A DNA stretch of 64,000 bases from NCBI GenBank assembly GCA_034509495.1, contig CM067508.1, forward strand, positions 30,962,071 to 31,026,070, written 5' to 3'. This document shows positions 13,325 to 23,993 of this stretch, piece after piece. The position numbers and the translations under genes were made by a program. Each line of letters begins with the position of its first letter. Position 1 is the stretch's first letter. The notes beneath the pieces are model-generated. The model worked only from the letters and a program-made list of their open reading frames with translations, did no database searches and was not told where the DNA came from. This DNA comes from Acestrorhynchus altus. Taxonomy: Eukaryota > Chordata > Actinopteri > Characiformes > Acestrorhynchidae.

Positions 13325-13870
13325 CAGCTCTGTTTCTCTGCATACGTTGTTATCCTTCTTTCACCCTGATGTTCAATGGTCAGGGCCCCACAGGTCCACC
13401 ACAGAGCAGGTATTATTAGGTGGTAGGTCATTCTCAGAACTGAAGTGACTTTGACATGCTGGTATCTTAGTGTTTGTGGAGCTAATACGTGTGGATCAGA
13501 TAAAGCAGTGCTCACTGCTCAACTGAAAACAGTCCACCAACCAGAAATGTCCAGTTAACTGCCACTCAGAGGGAGCAGAGGATGACCAACGCAACCTGTG
13601 CTGAAACAGATGAGCATCTGTCCCTGACTTTACATCTAGAAGGTGGAGCAACTTCATAGGATTGTCTAATAGAGTGGACATTAAGTGGGCAGTGTTTAAA
13701 CACTCCAGCAGCACTGCTGTTTGATTCATTCGTACCAGCGCAACACACAATAACACACCACCACCATGTCAGTGTCACTGCAGTGATAAATATGACCTAC
13801 CACCCACATAATACCTTCTCTACAGTGATCCTGTGATGCCCTGACTATTGAAGAACAGAGCAAAAGGAAA
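13325..13870. mobile_element. Foldback DNA element, copy 1
   Basis: Large imperfect palindrome: tgttcaatggtcagggccc and ggtattattaggtggtagg on the left mirror ccacccacataatacctt and ccctgactattgaagaacag on the right. Conserved internal words include cactccagcagcactgctg, gtccaccaaccagaaatgtcc and caccaccaccatgtcagtgt. Same family as 25845-26330 and 31840-32250. Overlapping ORFs on both strands are noise. Confidence 0.85.
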
Positions 13871-13984
13871 TTAAATGTATTAAAAAGCTCTTCTTACAAC
13901 ATATTCATAAAGTGGTTTGACAGAAATAAAATATATGAAGATGATTACCAACACATGAAACATTCCTCTAAAGGGGTGGCAGGG

Positions 13985-14270
13985 AGCTCAAGGTCAACCA
14001 GGGCTGGTGGGCTTTCATTAACTTAAAAAAAAAAAAAAAAGATAGAGAGAGAGATATAAGTAATTGTGTTCAGAATTATGGAGAAGAGAGAATGTGAAGA
14101 TTACCACAGTGTGGTGAGGGACTCCAACAGATCTGACTTTAACAGCCTAATTAAAAGCAGAAAACCAGAAGGTAACATAAACTTGGAAGCACCCAGAAAC
14201 ATTGGCATCCATCTGCTCCACTGTCCAGTGAAGGAAATACTCCTCTCAAGAAACCTTGAGATCAAGCTCA
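13985..14270 (+). repeat. Duplicated segment, left copy (flanks minisatellite)
   Basis: Shares with 15415-15640 the run accagggctg(g/t)tgggct, a gatagagag block, ttatggaga, agaatgtgaaga, cacagtgtggtgag and accagaaggtaa. Includes a poly-A of about 17. The small ORF at 14066-14278 lies within it and is unsupported. Confidence 0.85.
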
Positions 14271-14326
14271 GTCTCTGAAGGGGTGGCAGGGGAGCCTGAG
14301 GTGAGCCTCTGAAGGGGTGTTAGGGA

Positions 14327-14840
14327 AAAACTAGTGCATGCCTTTATCACCTCAGGGCTAGATTATTGAAATGCACTATTGTCAGGTTGTTCAAGCAGGA
14401 ACCTAAGTAGACATCTTATTGGCTTCCCATCTTCCAGCTATTGGACCTGGATTAGTTTCCCACCCGCCATCAGCAACTATGTAGGAATTTACATTAGACC
14501 CAAATGAGTTGTTACTGTTACTATTATGTCATTACACAAGTACACCAGAGTATTATAACAGACGTGTGGGGGTTCAGTGTCCCCTAAATAACTATGTATA
14601 AGTAGTTTGACCAGAGGAAGATGGGTCCCCTCCTTGTGAGCCTGGTTCCTCCAAAGGTTTCTTCCACCAGCATGTATTTTTCCTTGTCACTGTTGCCCAT
14701 TGGCTTGCTTACTAGTGGGTCTATTTCTTATCCTTTGTTCCTGTGTTGTTAACCTTTTTTATTTTTTTATTTCTGTGAAGCTGCTCTGTGACAACATCAG
14801 TTGAGAAGAGTGCTATACAAATAAATTTTGATTTGATTTG
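14327..14840 (+). mobile_element. L2-type LINE 3' end inserted in a minisatellite
   Basis: Begins with the last coding part of a non-LTR ORF2 (reads AFITSGLDY then NALLSGCSSRNLSR, with a stop between). It continues into a 3' tail with gaagctgctctgtgacaaca and gtgctatacaaataaatttt, then tgatt repeats, the conserved end of fish L2-like LINEs. It is 5' truncated, as is usual for LINE insertions. It cuts the 33-bp minisatellite. Confidence 0.88.
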
Positions 14841-15400
14841 AGCTCAAGGTGAGTCTCTAAAGGGCTGGTAGGGAGATCAAGGTCAGTCTCTGAAGGGGTG
14901 GCAGGGAGCTCAAGGACAGTCTCTAAAGGGGTGGCAGGGAGTTCAAGGACAGTCTTTAAGGGGTGGCAGGGAGCTCAAGGACAGTCTCTAAAGGGGTGGC
15001 AGGGAGTTCAAGGTCAGTATCTGAAGGGGTGACAGGGAGCTCATGGTCAGTCTCTGAAGGAGTGGCAGGGAGCTCATGGTCAGTCTCTGAAGGAGTGGCA
15101 GGGAACTCAAGGTCAGTCTCTGAAGGAATTGCAGAGAGCTCAGGGTCAGTCTCTGAAGGAGTGGCAGGGAGCTCAAGGTCAGTCTCTGAAGGAGTGGCAG
15201 AGAGCTCAGGGTCAGTCTCTGAAGGAGTGGCAGAGAGCTCAGGGTCAGTCTCTGAAGGAGTGGCAGGGAGCTCAAGGTCAGTCTCTGAAGGAGTGGCAGG
15301 GAGCCCAAGCCAGTTTTTGAAAGGGTAGTAGGGAGCTCAACGTCAGTCTCTGAAGGAGTAGCAGGGGCGCCCAAGGGCAGCCTATGAAGGGTGGTAGTGA
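14841..15400 (+). repeat. 33-bp minisatellite, about 17 units
   Basis: Unit of the form gtctctgaaggagtggcagg + gagctcaaggtca, repeated about 17 times with point variants and a few one-base indels. Because 33 is divisible by three, long repetitive ORFs appear on both strands (for example 14963-15328 + and 14988-15374 -); they are not genes. Part of the same array lies left of the L2 insertion at 14268-14326, and one unit is at 13968-13998. Confidence 0.97.
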
Positions 15401-15414
15401 GCTTGAGCCTTCAG

Positions 15415-15645
15415 CCTTCCATTGGTATTAACCAGGGCTGTTGGGCTGTCATTAACTTGCGAAAGATAGAGAGATGTAATTAGTTGCGTTTAGAGTTATG
15501 GAGAACAGAGAATGTGAAGATCACCACAGTGTGGTGAGTGACTCCAACTCCTAATTCAAAGGAGAGAACCAGAAGGTAATATAAACATGGGAGCACTCTG
15601 AAACATCTCTCTGGCATCCATCTCCTCCACTGTCCACAAACCTGA
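15415..15645 (+). repeat. Duplicated segment, right copy
   Basis: Second copy of the sequence at 13985-14270, about 85% similar by eye and in the same orientation, so the minisatellite is bracketed by direct repeats. Confidence 0.85.
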
Positions 15646-15689
15646 GTAATTGCGTGAAGAGGTCAGACGACAGCACCACCATCACACAC

Positions 15690-15790
15690 CGCCTCCACTG
15701 CAGCGCGGTGCAGTACCTTGCCCAAGGGCACTTTCATCACAACCTGTCAGTTTAGTGACTCAAACCACTGACCTTCTGCTGTGAGAGACA
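15690..15790. repeat. SINE-like or dispersed repeat fragment
   Basis: Contains ccttgcccaagggcacttt followed by a cctgtcag and gactcaaaccactgac block, matching the repeat at 46740-46820 (ccttgctccagggcacttca, gattcaaaccagctac). Confidence 0.5.
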
Positions 15791-16129
15791 TTAAGTGGTG
15801 TCTTTAAATTTCCCCAAGCTCCCTGGGACACAGTTATACAGGTTGCAGTTAGGAAGGAATTCTGAGTTTGGTTTGTGTGTGTTCTACCTGTTACTGTGGT
15901 TCTGTAGGTGTTGTTACATGTTTGTTGTGCCCTTAGGTGCATTTACATGTGGGTACGCACATTTAGGAGTTGGCATCAATGTCGAGTCTGTTAGGATTTG
16001 TTGGTTTTGTCTGAGCTATGCCTGAGAGCAGACTCAAAGTGTTCCTGCTGAATGAATCGTTTACTCTTTAACTCTCTAACCGACTAACATGAGGCTTTTT
16101 ACCATACTGCACATCTATATATACGGTGT

Positions 16130-16169
16130 TGTGTGTGTGTGTGTGTGTGTGGGTGTGTGTGTGTGTGTG
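16130..16169. repeat. (GT)n microsatellite
   Basis: About 40 bp with one ggg interruption. Confidence 0.95.
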
Positions 16170-16784
16170 AGGGGTTTAGCTAATGTTCTAATCATTGCCT
16201 CAGCTCTATCCCATGACTTTATGCCCAGTGTGTGTGAGCAAAGACCATGCACTTCACCTCCCACATTAACCATTATAACACAGAGACTGCTCCCCCTGGT
16301 TACTTATTAGCTGCTCCTCTGTAGATGTGCTTATTGGTGTGCATGTCTTTCAACCTGGCTCAGTGTGTGAGAAAACAGTCAGCACCACTGCAGCCACTGA
16401 AAGCACAGGCGCCTCTGTGTGTGTAAACGGAGCTAAACCCATGGAGTCATGGGGCAACAGATCAGACAGGCGGATCTGTGTGTGTGGGTCCGGGGCCCTG
16501 TCTGGGTGTAAGGACAGTGCTGTTGCAGGGGCGCCTGTAGCTGTGTGTGCCGCAGGGCCACTGAGCCGTGTGTTTGTGTATGCAGTGCGGCACTCTTATC
16601 TCCAGATTCTACTGACGCCACACTCTTCCTGTTTCAAATCGTTACTGGTGATTTTTTTCTCTTCACTGTTTTCATATATTTACATGGAGACAGGGCTAAT
16701 CTACAGTGTCAGGATCCAAAAAAATCTTCTTTGAAAAGTATTATTCAAAGCAGTTCATTTTAACTAAATGTTCAGGGGAGTTCA

Positions 16785-16808
16785 TGGGGTGTCCTAACAT
16801 TTTCAAAT

Positions 16809-16851
<43 letters not shown>

Positions 16852-16865
16852 CAGAGAGAGAGAGA
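16785..16865. repeat. Tc1/mariner MITE end followed by (TA)n(GA)n
   Basis: ggggtgtcctaacattttca at 16788 is the same terminus as at 34227. It runs into (TA)15 and (GA)n to 16865. Confidence 0.75.
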
Positions 16866-17283
16866 ATGACTGATCATAACATCAGTGTCTGACCTGACTA
16901 ATTATTCTTTCCAACATCTTTTATAAATCCTTCCTGGAAGATTATACTCTATACAGGCTGTACAGCGGCAACATGGGAACAAATTCCACATTAACCCCAT
17001 GATTTCAGAAGAAGCACTGAATGACCCTGGGTCTTCAACCGTTTCCACAAATACAACAGTGATCAGAGTTTGTACCATGACTGACCCAAGTGGCTGAAGC
17101 AGCCTGCCTAGATAAACGCAAATGAGATTGGGTGAAATATTTTCCATTACCAAGCGCCAAGCAGGTAACACAAATAATGAACTTGAGGAGAGCGCTGCGG
17201 GCATTTGCATAATTGACTGAGCTGAGATCTGCAGAGCCTTTTACAGCAGACAGGACACCCTAGTCTGGCAGTCAGGAAATATG

Positions 17284-17327
17284 CACACACACACACACAC
17301 ACACACACACGCGCGCATGCATGCATA
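17284..17327. repeat. (AC)n(GC)n(ATGC)n compound microsatellite
   Basis: AC tract followed by gcgcgc and atgcatgcat, alternating purine/pyrimidine throughout. Confidence 0.95.
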
Positions 17328-17976
17328 TTTATTTAAACACTACAGGCTTTATTATCATACATTCACCGCACATGTGTTGAGGTGCATTCAAGCATGAAAA
17401 TATGCTTCAGTATTCTGGTGCAGTGCACTCCATGCTTATTTTTTCTGATGCCACTTTTAGTTGAAAATTAATCGTTTGCTATAAAAGATATAAAAACAGA
17501 TGCTCTAGAGCATGTGGAAATATATTTAAAGTTGTAAATGCTGTGGTTTTTTTTGACTTTGCACAGAAATAATGTCTGTTTGCCAAAAAAGTCTCAGGAT
17601 AGCACTAGGTTAAGTTATGTGAGTTGACATTAGCATGGGCAGAAAACCCGACTTCAAAACAGGGATAATGTGCTGTAGTACCACAATGTCAGATGTAACC
17701 AGCATACTAATGATGTGGTAGTGTTGTTGGACGATGCCTGTAGCCAACGTCAAATCCAGGTTATTTTTGCACCCGTTTGGATGTTGGATGCAGCCTGTGT
17801 CCAGTGCACTAACGCCGTGATATCAAAGTTGGACAAGGCCAGTAGCCAGTGTGCTAAATCACGCGCTACCACAAAGCCACTCCAAATTCTAGCAGACATC
17901 TCAATAGTTAGAATTTATAGTTAGAAATGAAAAATATGCTGCTTAGCTGAGATGTTCCTGCAAATATTGTAAACAC

Positions 17977-19000
17977 CAGTGAGCCATAACATTAAACCTG
18001 CTATTATAATACTGTGCAGGTCCTCCTAGTTCCACCAAAACATCAATGACATACTGTCCATGTTGCATGCACTCCACAAGACCTCTGAAGATCCTGAGGT
18101 TCTGGCTCCAAGACATTTGAAGAAGATCATTTTAGTCTTGTAAACTATGAGGTGGGGCCTCCTTGGATCGCATCAGTGAGCCTTGGGCGCCCATGACCTT
18201 GGACCTCTTTTGGTAGATACTAGCCACTGCATACCAGTTGAACAATCTGACTGTCATCTGAAAACAAAACTGACCGCTGGGGTATCTGCCCCACTCCATT
18301 CAGTTAAATGAATGAAAACATATGCTTCTCCCCCAAAACTGCTCAAATGAACAGAAAACCCACCAGTGGATAGAATGAAATGACTGTCAGAGTAGGGCTG
18401 GCCAATATATCGATATTTATATCTGTATTGGCATGTAAACAGAGTGTGATATGGGATGAGGTGGTTAATGTTCTGTGTCAAACATTTGCTCTGCCCCACT
18501 CCTGCTCTCAAAGATACACCATTGAGGGAACACAAGACACAACTCTGGCAAGATGATTTATTGAAATTTGTTTTTCATATTTTCTGTATAACCTCTAAGT
18601 TTATTGTATTGCGTATTACATTGTATTTTTCACATCATATATCATATTGTATATTGTCATTCAGATAAAATATCAGAATATGGTTTTCTTGTCCATATCA
18701 ACCAGCCCTATGACATGGGACCCCCAATTTCCCCTGGTCAAACAAAACCACTCCATAGCAACACCCCCCAAGACCTGCAATTTTGAAGATCTGACATATT
18801 GTTTAGCCATTTTAATTTGGCTCTTGTCAAAGTTACACTTTTTAACCATTTTCTTCTGCATCCAGAACATTAGCTGCAAGAACTGGCCGTTTACTCGCTG
18901 CTTGATATGTGTATCCAACCATTTGACAGGTGCCACTGGAAGCTAGCAAGGTAACCATTGGTGTTCACTTCACCGGTTTTAATGTTATGGCTGATCACTG
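17977..19000 (-). mobile_element. Tc1/mariner element with large internal loss and a nested MITE
   Basis: Ends are cagtgagccataacattaaa (left) and, on the other side, ccggttttaatgttatggctgatcactg followed by TA. These are matching inverted repeats typical of one fish Tc1 lineage. Minus-strand transposase remnants lie at 18040-18250 (for example the reverse of ctctgaagatcctgagg and gaggtggggcctccttggat). Most of the catalytic region is missing and 18393-18710 is a separate insertion. Confidence 0.88.
18393..18710. mobile_element. MITE with tagggctgg/ccagcccta ends nested in a Tc1
   Basis: About 318 bp beginning tagggctggccaatatatcg and ending gtccatatcaaccagcccta, imperfect inverted repeats of a common fish MITE type. 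It interrupts the Tc1 at 17977-19000, so it arrived later. No clear target duplication. Confidence 0.75.
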
Positions 19001-19439
19001 TATATTTGAAGTAGAATGTAGCTACTGTAGCTTTGTGCAGAGTCTCACAGAAAACGGCTTGTTGCATCCATCAGTGCATAATGAGCGTAGAGTGAATGTT
19101 CATGTAATCACTTGCCCTTTTAAGTGCACCTTTAATTAGTTTGCCACATCTTGTGAACCTCTCTGTGTACATGTTCGAGCAAGTGAGTCACGGCTTGGTT
19201 GCGTGTGCAAGTGTGCCTTTGCTTAAAGGCCCCAGATCTGCGGTGGCTTTTGCTGATGGCTTAAAGAGAAACACCCAAAAAATGTTTGGACGTAAATCAT
19301 GCTGAATGCATGAATACCACTGTAATCACTTTCATCATTAAAGCACCTTGCATACATTTATGTTACATAACCCTTAAATGTTGGGATGGTGGGTTTTGGG
19401 AGGGTCAACCATTTCTTGAGTCGCCTCTGTGTTTTTCTG

Positions 19440-19870
19440 ACAGAATCCAAATCACCTCCATCTAAGATACATAAACACAGCTTGACTGACTAGCCCTTCC
19501 ACTTGGCATTTAGCAAGCGTCACCCGCTTGTCTCTCTCTCCTCCTGTCTGGCCGGGCCGCCTGGACGGCCGATTGCGATGGCGCCAAGCGCCACTCTGCT
19601 CTGGCCGTAGGCAGGAACAGTGTGGGGGCAGCCTGCTATCGCCTAGGGTTTCTTTCCCTTTCCTTTGTTTTCCATCGAATTTCCTTCCTCGGTTTCTTAG
19701 ATATTCTCTCCCCACTGATGTAAGTCCAAACAGAGGCTTATTTAGAAAGTAAACAGCTGAATGAAGGGAGGATCCACGGTGACGCTGGCATCCGTGGAGA
19801 CGGCCCAAGAGAGCGGCGACGTCTCGCTTCGCCGGGCCTGCATTCATACTGACACAATACACAGCCTCAG
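19440..19870. other. GC-rich unique segment, function unknown
   Basis: A local GC rise (ggccgggccgcctggacggc near 19550) in an AT-rich neighbourhood, with a 136-codon minus-strand ORF (19452-19862) that matches no family I know. It could be a regulatory element or an old exon; no splice evidence. Confidence 0.25.
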
Positions 19871-20156
19871 CCAGTCACAGTACAACAGGCCAACACAGCT
19901 TCCTTGAGTTCTCTGAATAGTAATGAAGCCAACACAAATAACTGAACAGTTTCACCTAGAAAGATAATATTCATGCTGTTTGTTCTTTTATTTATATGAA
20001 TAATTTACAATGTAAAATCTACAATACAATAATATAATATAATATCTACAATGAACACTATGTTATTCAACATTTCAAATATGTTGAAAAGAGAAACAGT
20101 GGTGCTAAAGGTCAATAATGTATATATGTATATATATATATATATAGCCATTAGAG

Positions 20157-20324
20157 CAAGGGTCACCAATCCTGTTGCTGGAGAGCTCCAACCTACATCT
20201 ACCACACATCATTGAGCCAGTCAGGGACTTCTGAAGGCAGTAATTAGGTGGATCAGGTGGGGGAATTAGTTCAAAGTCCAAAGTCTGCAGGAAGGTAGCT
20301 CTCCAACAGGGTTGGTGACCCCTG
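20157..20324. mobile_element. hAT-type MITE (168 bp) with intact 8-bp target duplication
   Basis: Terminal inverted repeats caagggtcaccaa (left) and ttggtgacccctg (right) with longer imperfect pairing inside. The direct 8-bp duplication cattagag flanks it at 20149-20156 and 20325-20332. An 8-bp duplication is the hallmark of hAT transposition. Related single ends occur at about 30480-30590 and possibly near 56400-56460 and 63870-63912. Confidence 0.9.
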
Positions 20325-20446
20325 CATTAGAGTGTAAGGGTGATGTGCATCCTGGGAAAAGACAGAAACAGAGTATTTTCCACTCTTAAACTTTATACAA
20401 CACTTGAAAACGAAGAAACAGCAGCTCATGTCATTTCCTGACCACA

Positions 20447-21222
20447 ATAAAAGGCCACTATAAAATGTGCAGTTTAATCACATAGCACAATACCACAGAT
20501 GTCACACGTTTTGGCATGATGACTGCAGGAATGTCCAGTCATCATCAACCGGTGCTGTTGCCTGTGAAATGAATGTTTATTTCTCTACCATAAGCCATCA
20601 TCAAAGGTGTTCCAAATCTGGCAGTACTCACAACTGCAGACAACCACACCAGCCCATGTCCTCTACATCCAGCATCTTCACCTCCAAAATTGTCTGAGAC
20701 CAGCCCCCAGCTGCTGCAATACTCAGTTTCCGTAACCAAAGAATTTCTGCACAAACTGTCTGAAACCTTCGGAGGGAAGCTCACCCATTGAACCATTGGA
20801 AGGCTCTGGCTTGGCGTATATGACAGCATGTTCCAGTTCCTGACAATATCTAGTAATTTTGCACGGCCATTGAAGAGGAGTGGACCAACATTCCACAGCT
20901 CACAATCAACAACCTTATCAACGCTATGCGAAGGAGATGTGTTGCACTGTGTGAGGCACACCAGAAGCTGACGGGGTTTCTGACACCCTGGACCCCCCAG
21001 TACAGTAAAAAAACTGCACAATTTAGAGTGGTCTTCTATTGTGGCCGGACACACCTGTGCAATAATCATGCTGTCTAATCAGCATCTTGATATGCCTCAC
21101 CTGTGAGGTGGATGGACAATAGACACATTTGTGAAGAATATTTGAGAGAAAAAGCCCTTTTGGCAATGTCTTAGTTCAGCTCCTGAAAAATGAGAGCAAA
21201 AACAAAGTGTTGCATTTATAGT
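20447..21222 (+). mobile_element. Internally deleted Tc1 element with transposase remnants
   Basis: The 5' part (20447-20780) carries the helix-turn-helix coding part of a Tc1 transposase in broken frames. The 3' part (about 20790-20960) encodes the C-terminal tail. Between them the DDE catalytic core is deleted. The 3' noncoding end (21000-21222) matches the same Tc1 lineage, ending near gtgttgcatttatag. The 174-codon minus-strand ORF over this interval is a shadow. Confidence 0.85.
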
Positions 21223-22299
21223 TGGCGAGTATACTATATGAAGCAGTCTGGATGATGAAGGTGCATTTATACTGCATATCTACATACCCAAGGTGACTTT
21301 ACAGTCAACACTCTTCATAATCACACTCAGCACTCAACCAAGACACACCACTGAGAAGTAGCAGCCAATTGCACCAAGTGTACTCTCTACCGGAAACGAC
21401 CTGGAGGACTGCATCCAGCACATTCGAAATAAACATGAACGTGAACGTGAACATGAGTGGGTCATTTGTGTGGAAATGGTTTGGTTTCCATTGGGATGAC
21501 ACTCAACAGAATAGAGTCCTGTAAGTCTTGTATTGTGCCATTGGAGCATGTCAAATTCAAAATGCACTTGTTTTTCTGTGTGTGACATTCACAAAACAGG
21601 TTTATCTGCAAAAGAAATGTATTTGAAACAATAATCTCATACTTTTCAACTGTAATTGATTCCAAACCTTGAACAGTGATATATGTAGTATATTATCTTT
21701 TCCCTTGCAGAATGGAAAAGCTCTGTATACTCAGGAGTGTTAGTAATGTCAGCGGAACTCACACTGCCATGTATCACTTCTGGCAAAGCTGGGGCTATTT
21801 TCTTTGTTCTGAACCCCCATTTCCCCCCCCAGCCCTGCGAAAATATACGGTTGCATATTTATGCTAGCGTTGTGATCTTCCACATCAATGGGAGGCCACA
21901 TTTTCCCATTCTTCAAGCTTCGCTGAGAGGAGGTAATAAAGCACAGTAAGTAGAAACTTCATCGCTGCTCCTCTGTGAGTCTGAAGCAATTGCGGGTCCC
22001 AGACACCCATCACCTGTGCGACAGACCAGGATCTCGCACAAACTGTAAAGAGTGAAAGGCTGCATAGGTATAACACAGTCCTGGCTCCCCAGAGAGTGCT
22101 CTCGCATTCAGGGTCTCTGGCACTAAGTGCTACACTGCATGTATCATATTTTGGATTCCTGATGTAGCTCTGAGATGGGGTTATGTAGCAAGTCAGGTTA
22201 ACTTGTCCTTAACCCAATCCCTGCACCCAGGCCTTCTCGACGGGGTCTCTGGCCTCAAGTTACTGTGCCCCAGCTTTGGCAGCCATATTTACGGCAAGC
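21223..22299. other. No feature recognised
   Basis: Small overlapping ORFs on both strands. A short gaacgtgaacgtgaac run at about 21437 is the only repetition. Confidence 0.55.
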
Positions 22300-23430
22300 T
22301 CTCACCACTCCACCTTGTATTTCTTCAAGAATCAGGGGATCAAATGAATTCAAGGAAGTTTTTAAATCAACATGGACAAAAGCCATCAGTGCAATGCTAA
22401 AGGAAACATTTCACCCACTTCCGCAGTTAGAATTAGAGAAAATAATTTACTTCACAAATTCTGCCACCTGCTGTCTACATGCAATCCCATCAAACTTACT
22501 TAAAGAAGTGCTGCCAGCTATAATCAAACCTCTCTCAGCAATAGTAAACTTATCTCTTAGTTTAGGTACATCTAAAGCTAAGATATACCTATACCAATAT
22601 TCATATCTAAAGCTTTTAAAGTAGCAGTCATTAAAATGCTGATCAAAAAAAGCACACCTGGATCAGAGTGTACTGTCTAATTTCTATCCAAATTTCTAAT
22701 TTATCATTTACATCTAAGATCTTAGAAAAAGCTGTGGTCCAACAGCTGTGCAGATACCTGCACTAGAATCACATACATGATAAATTCCAATCTGGATTCA
22801 GGCATCATCATAACTTCATTTAGCATGGAGACAGCCCTAGTTTGGATTACAAATCATCTTCTTCTTGCTGATGACCAAGGCTGTGTGTGTCTGCTTGTGC
22901 TGTTAGACTTAAGTGCAGCATAGGTCAATTATTCTCCCAGAAAGATGAGAAAGCATGGTCAGGACAGACCTTTCCTGGTTCAGACCTTGCTTAACCATTT
23001 CTATTTGTAAAGGTAAATGGTGTATCTCACTGATATGAAACATGGAATCCCCCACGACTAAATTTCAGGTTCATTACTGTTCACACTTTACATGCTACCA
23101 CTCAACAATAAACAGACATAGCATTAACGTCCTCTGTTACGCAGACAATACTCGACTGTATATATCAGCCAAACCTCATGATAAACCTAGATTACAGAAC
23201 ATGGAGCACTGTACAAAAGATTTAAAATACTGAATGTTGCGTAACTACAATCGTCACGATGTAGAAATTTACACAGACCCTAATTAGCTGCTACTCATAC
23301 TATTATGTCCACCATCTTACTAACATTACTTCAGTACAACTGAGTATTACAGCAGACATGTGATGGTCCAGTGTCCCACTATCTAACTATGTATAAGTAG
23401 TTTGACCACAGGAGGGGTCCCCGCTTTTTA
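22300..23430 (+). pseudogene. L2-type LINE reverse transcriptase remnant
   Basis: Plus-strand fragments match the RT domain of L2/CR1-group LINEs: AIPSNLLKEVLPAI and INLSLS-like text at 22400-22560, then 'ILEKAVVQQL' and 'LVLLDLSAA' in shifted frames near 22710-22920, then CYADNTRLYIS at 23133-23165, where the catalytic YADD is changed to YADN. The end (23260-23430) matches the 3' region of the L2 copy at 14480-14620. Several stops and frameshifts. Inactive. Confidence 0.85.
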
Positions 23431-23861
23431 TTTGATCCATATCTCAACCCCCCTTCCCCAATTCCCTCAGTTGCCCAACTGAGGTTGATCTATTTCAACT
23501 GGATGGAGCACTACAGCGCACACAATATAATGTACTGTATAGTACGTAACAATAGCAGAACCCTTTTGATGTTACACAAACCCATATTTATGCCTTGCCA
23601 CCTGCATGACAAAACAGAACACATATGGAGATAAAGGTAATTGATGTAAGCAACCTAATGTTGAGTGTACAAAATTTAAAGGTTCTCTAACACATGGGTT
23701 CATTTAAGCGATTCTTCTATAGTGTCACTCCAAGAACACTTTGACTCACCTTGAAAACCACATTTCTTTAATATTCTTTCTTTAATATATTCTTTAATAT
23801 TTTTGTTCTTTAATATCTGTTTGACCATTTATTTTCCAGTGATGGAAATGAGCTTTTGTGT

Positions 23862-23862
23862 A

Positions 23863-23910
<48 letters not shown>

Positions 23911-23914
23911 GTGA

Positions 23915-23991
<77 letters not shown>
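23862..23991. repeat. (TAA)n then (TA)n compound microsatellite
   Basis: About 49 bp of TAA followed by about 77 bp of TA. The ORF of Ile/Tyr repeats is an artefact. Confidence 0.97.

Positions 23992-23993
<2 letters not shown>

Larger units (their letters stand above)
15800..17970. other. No gene recognised
   Basis: GT-rich low-complexity parts near 16400-16600 give a spurious 135-codon ORF. At 17715-17850 three loosely similar 'ttggac...gcc..tagcca' segments recur at uneven spacing. Confidence 0.5.

Noticed and set aside
14963..15374. Long ORFs with an 11-residue repeat
   Set aside because: They result from a 33-bp tandem repeat whose length is a multiple of three. Both strands stay open.
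13985..15645. Regularly spaced direct repeats suggesting a CRISPR-like array
   Set aside because: Units are contiguous with no unique spacers, and the genome is eukaryotic.
16327..16734. 135-codon ORF rich in Val/Cys/Ser
   Set aside because: GT-rich low-complexity sequence, no domain, and overlapped by an open frame on the opposite strand.
20545..21069. 174-codon minus-strand ORF
   Set aside because: Antisense to a recognisable Tc1 transposase remnant.
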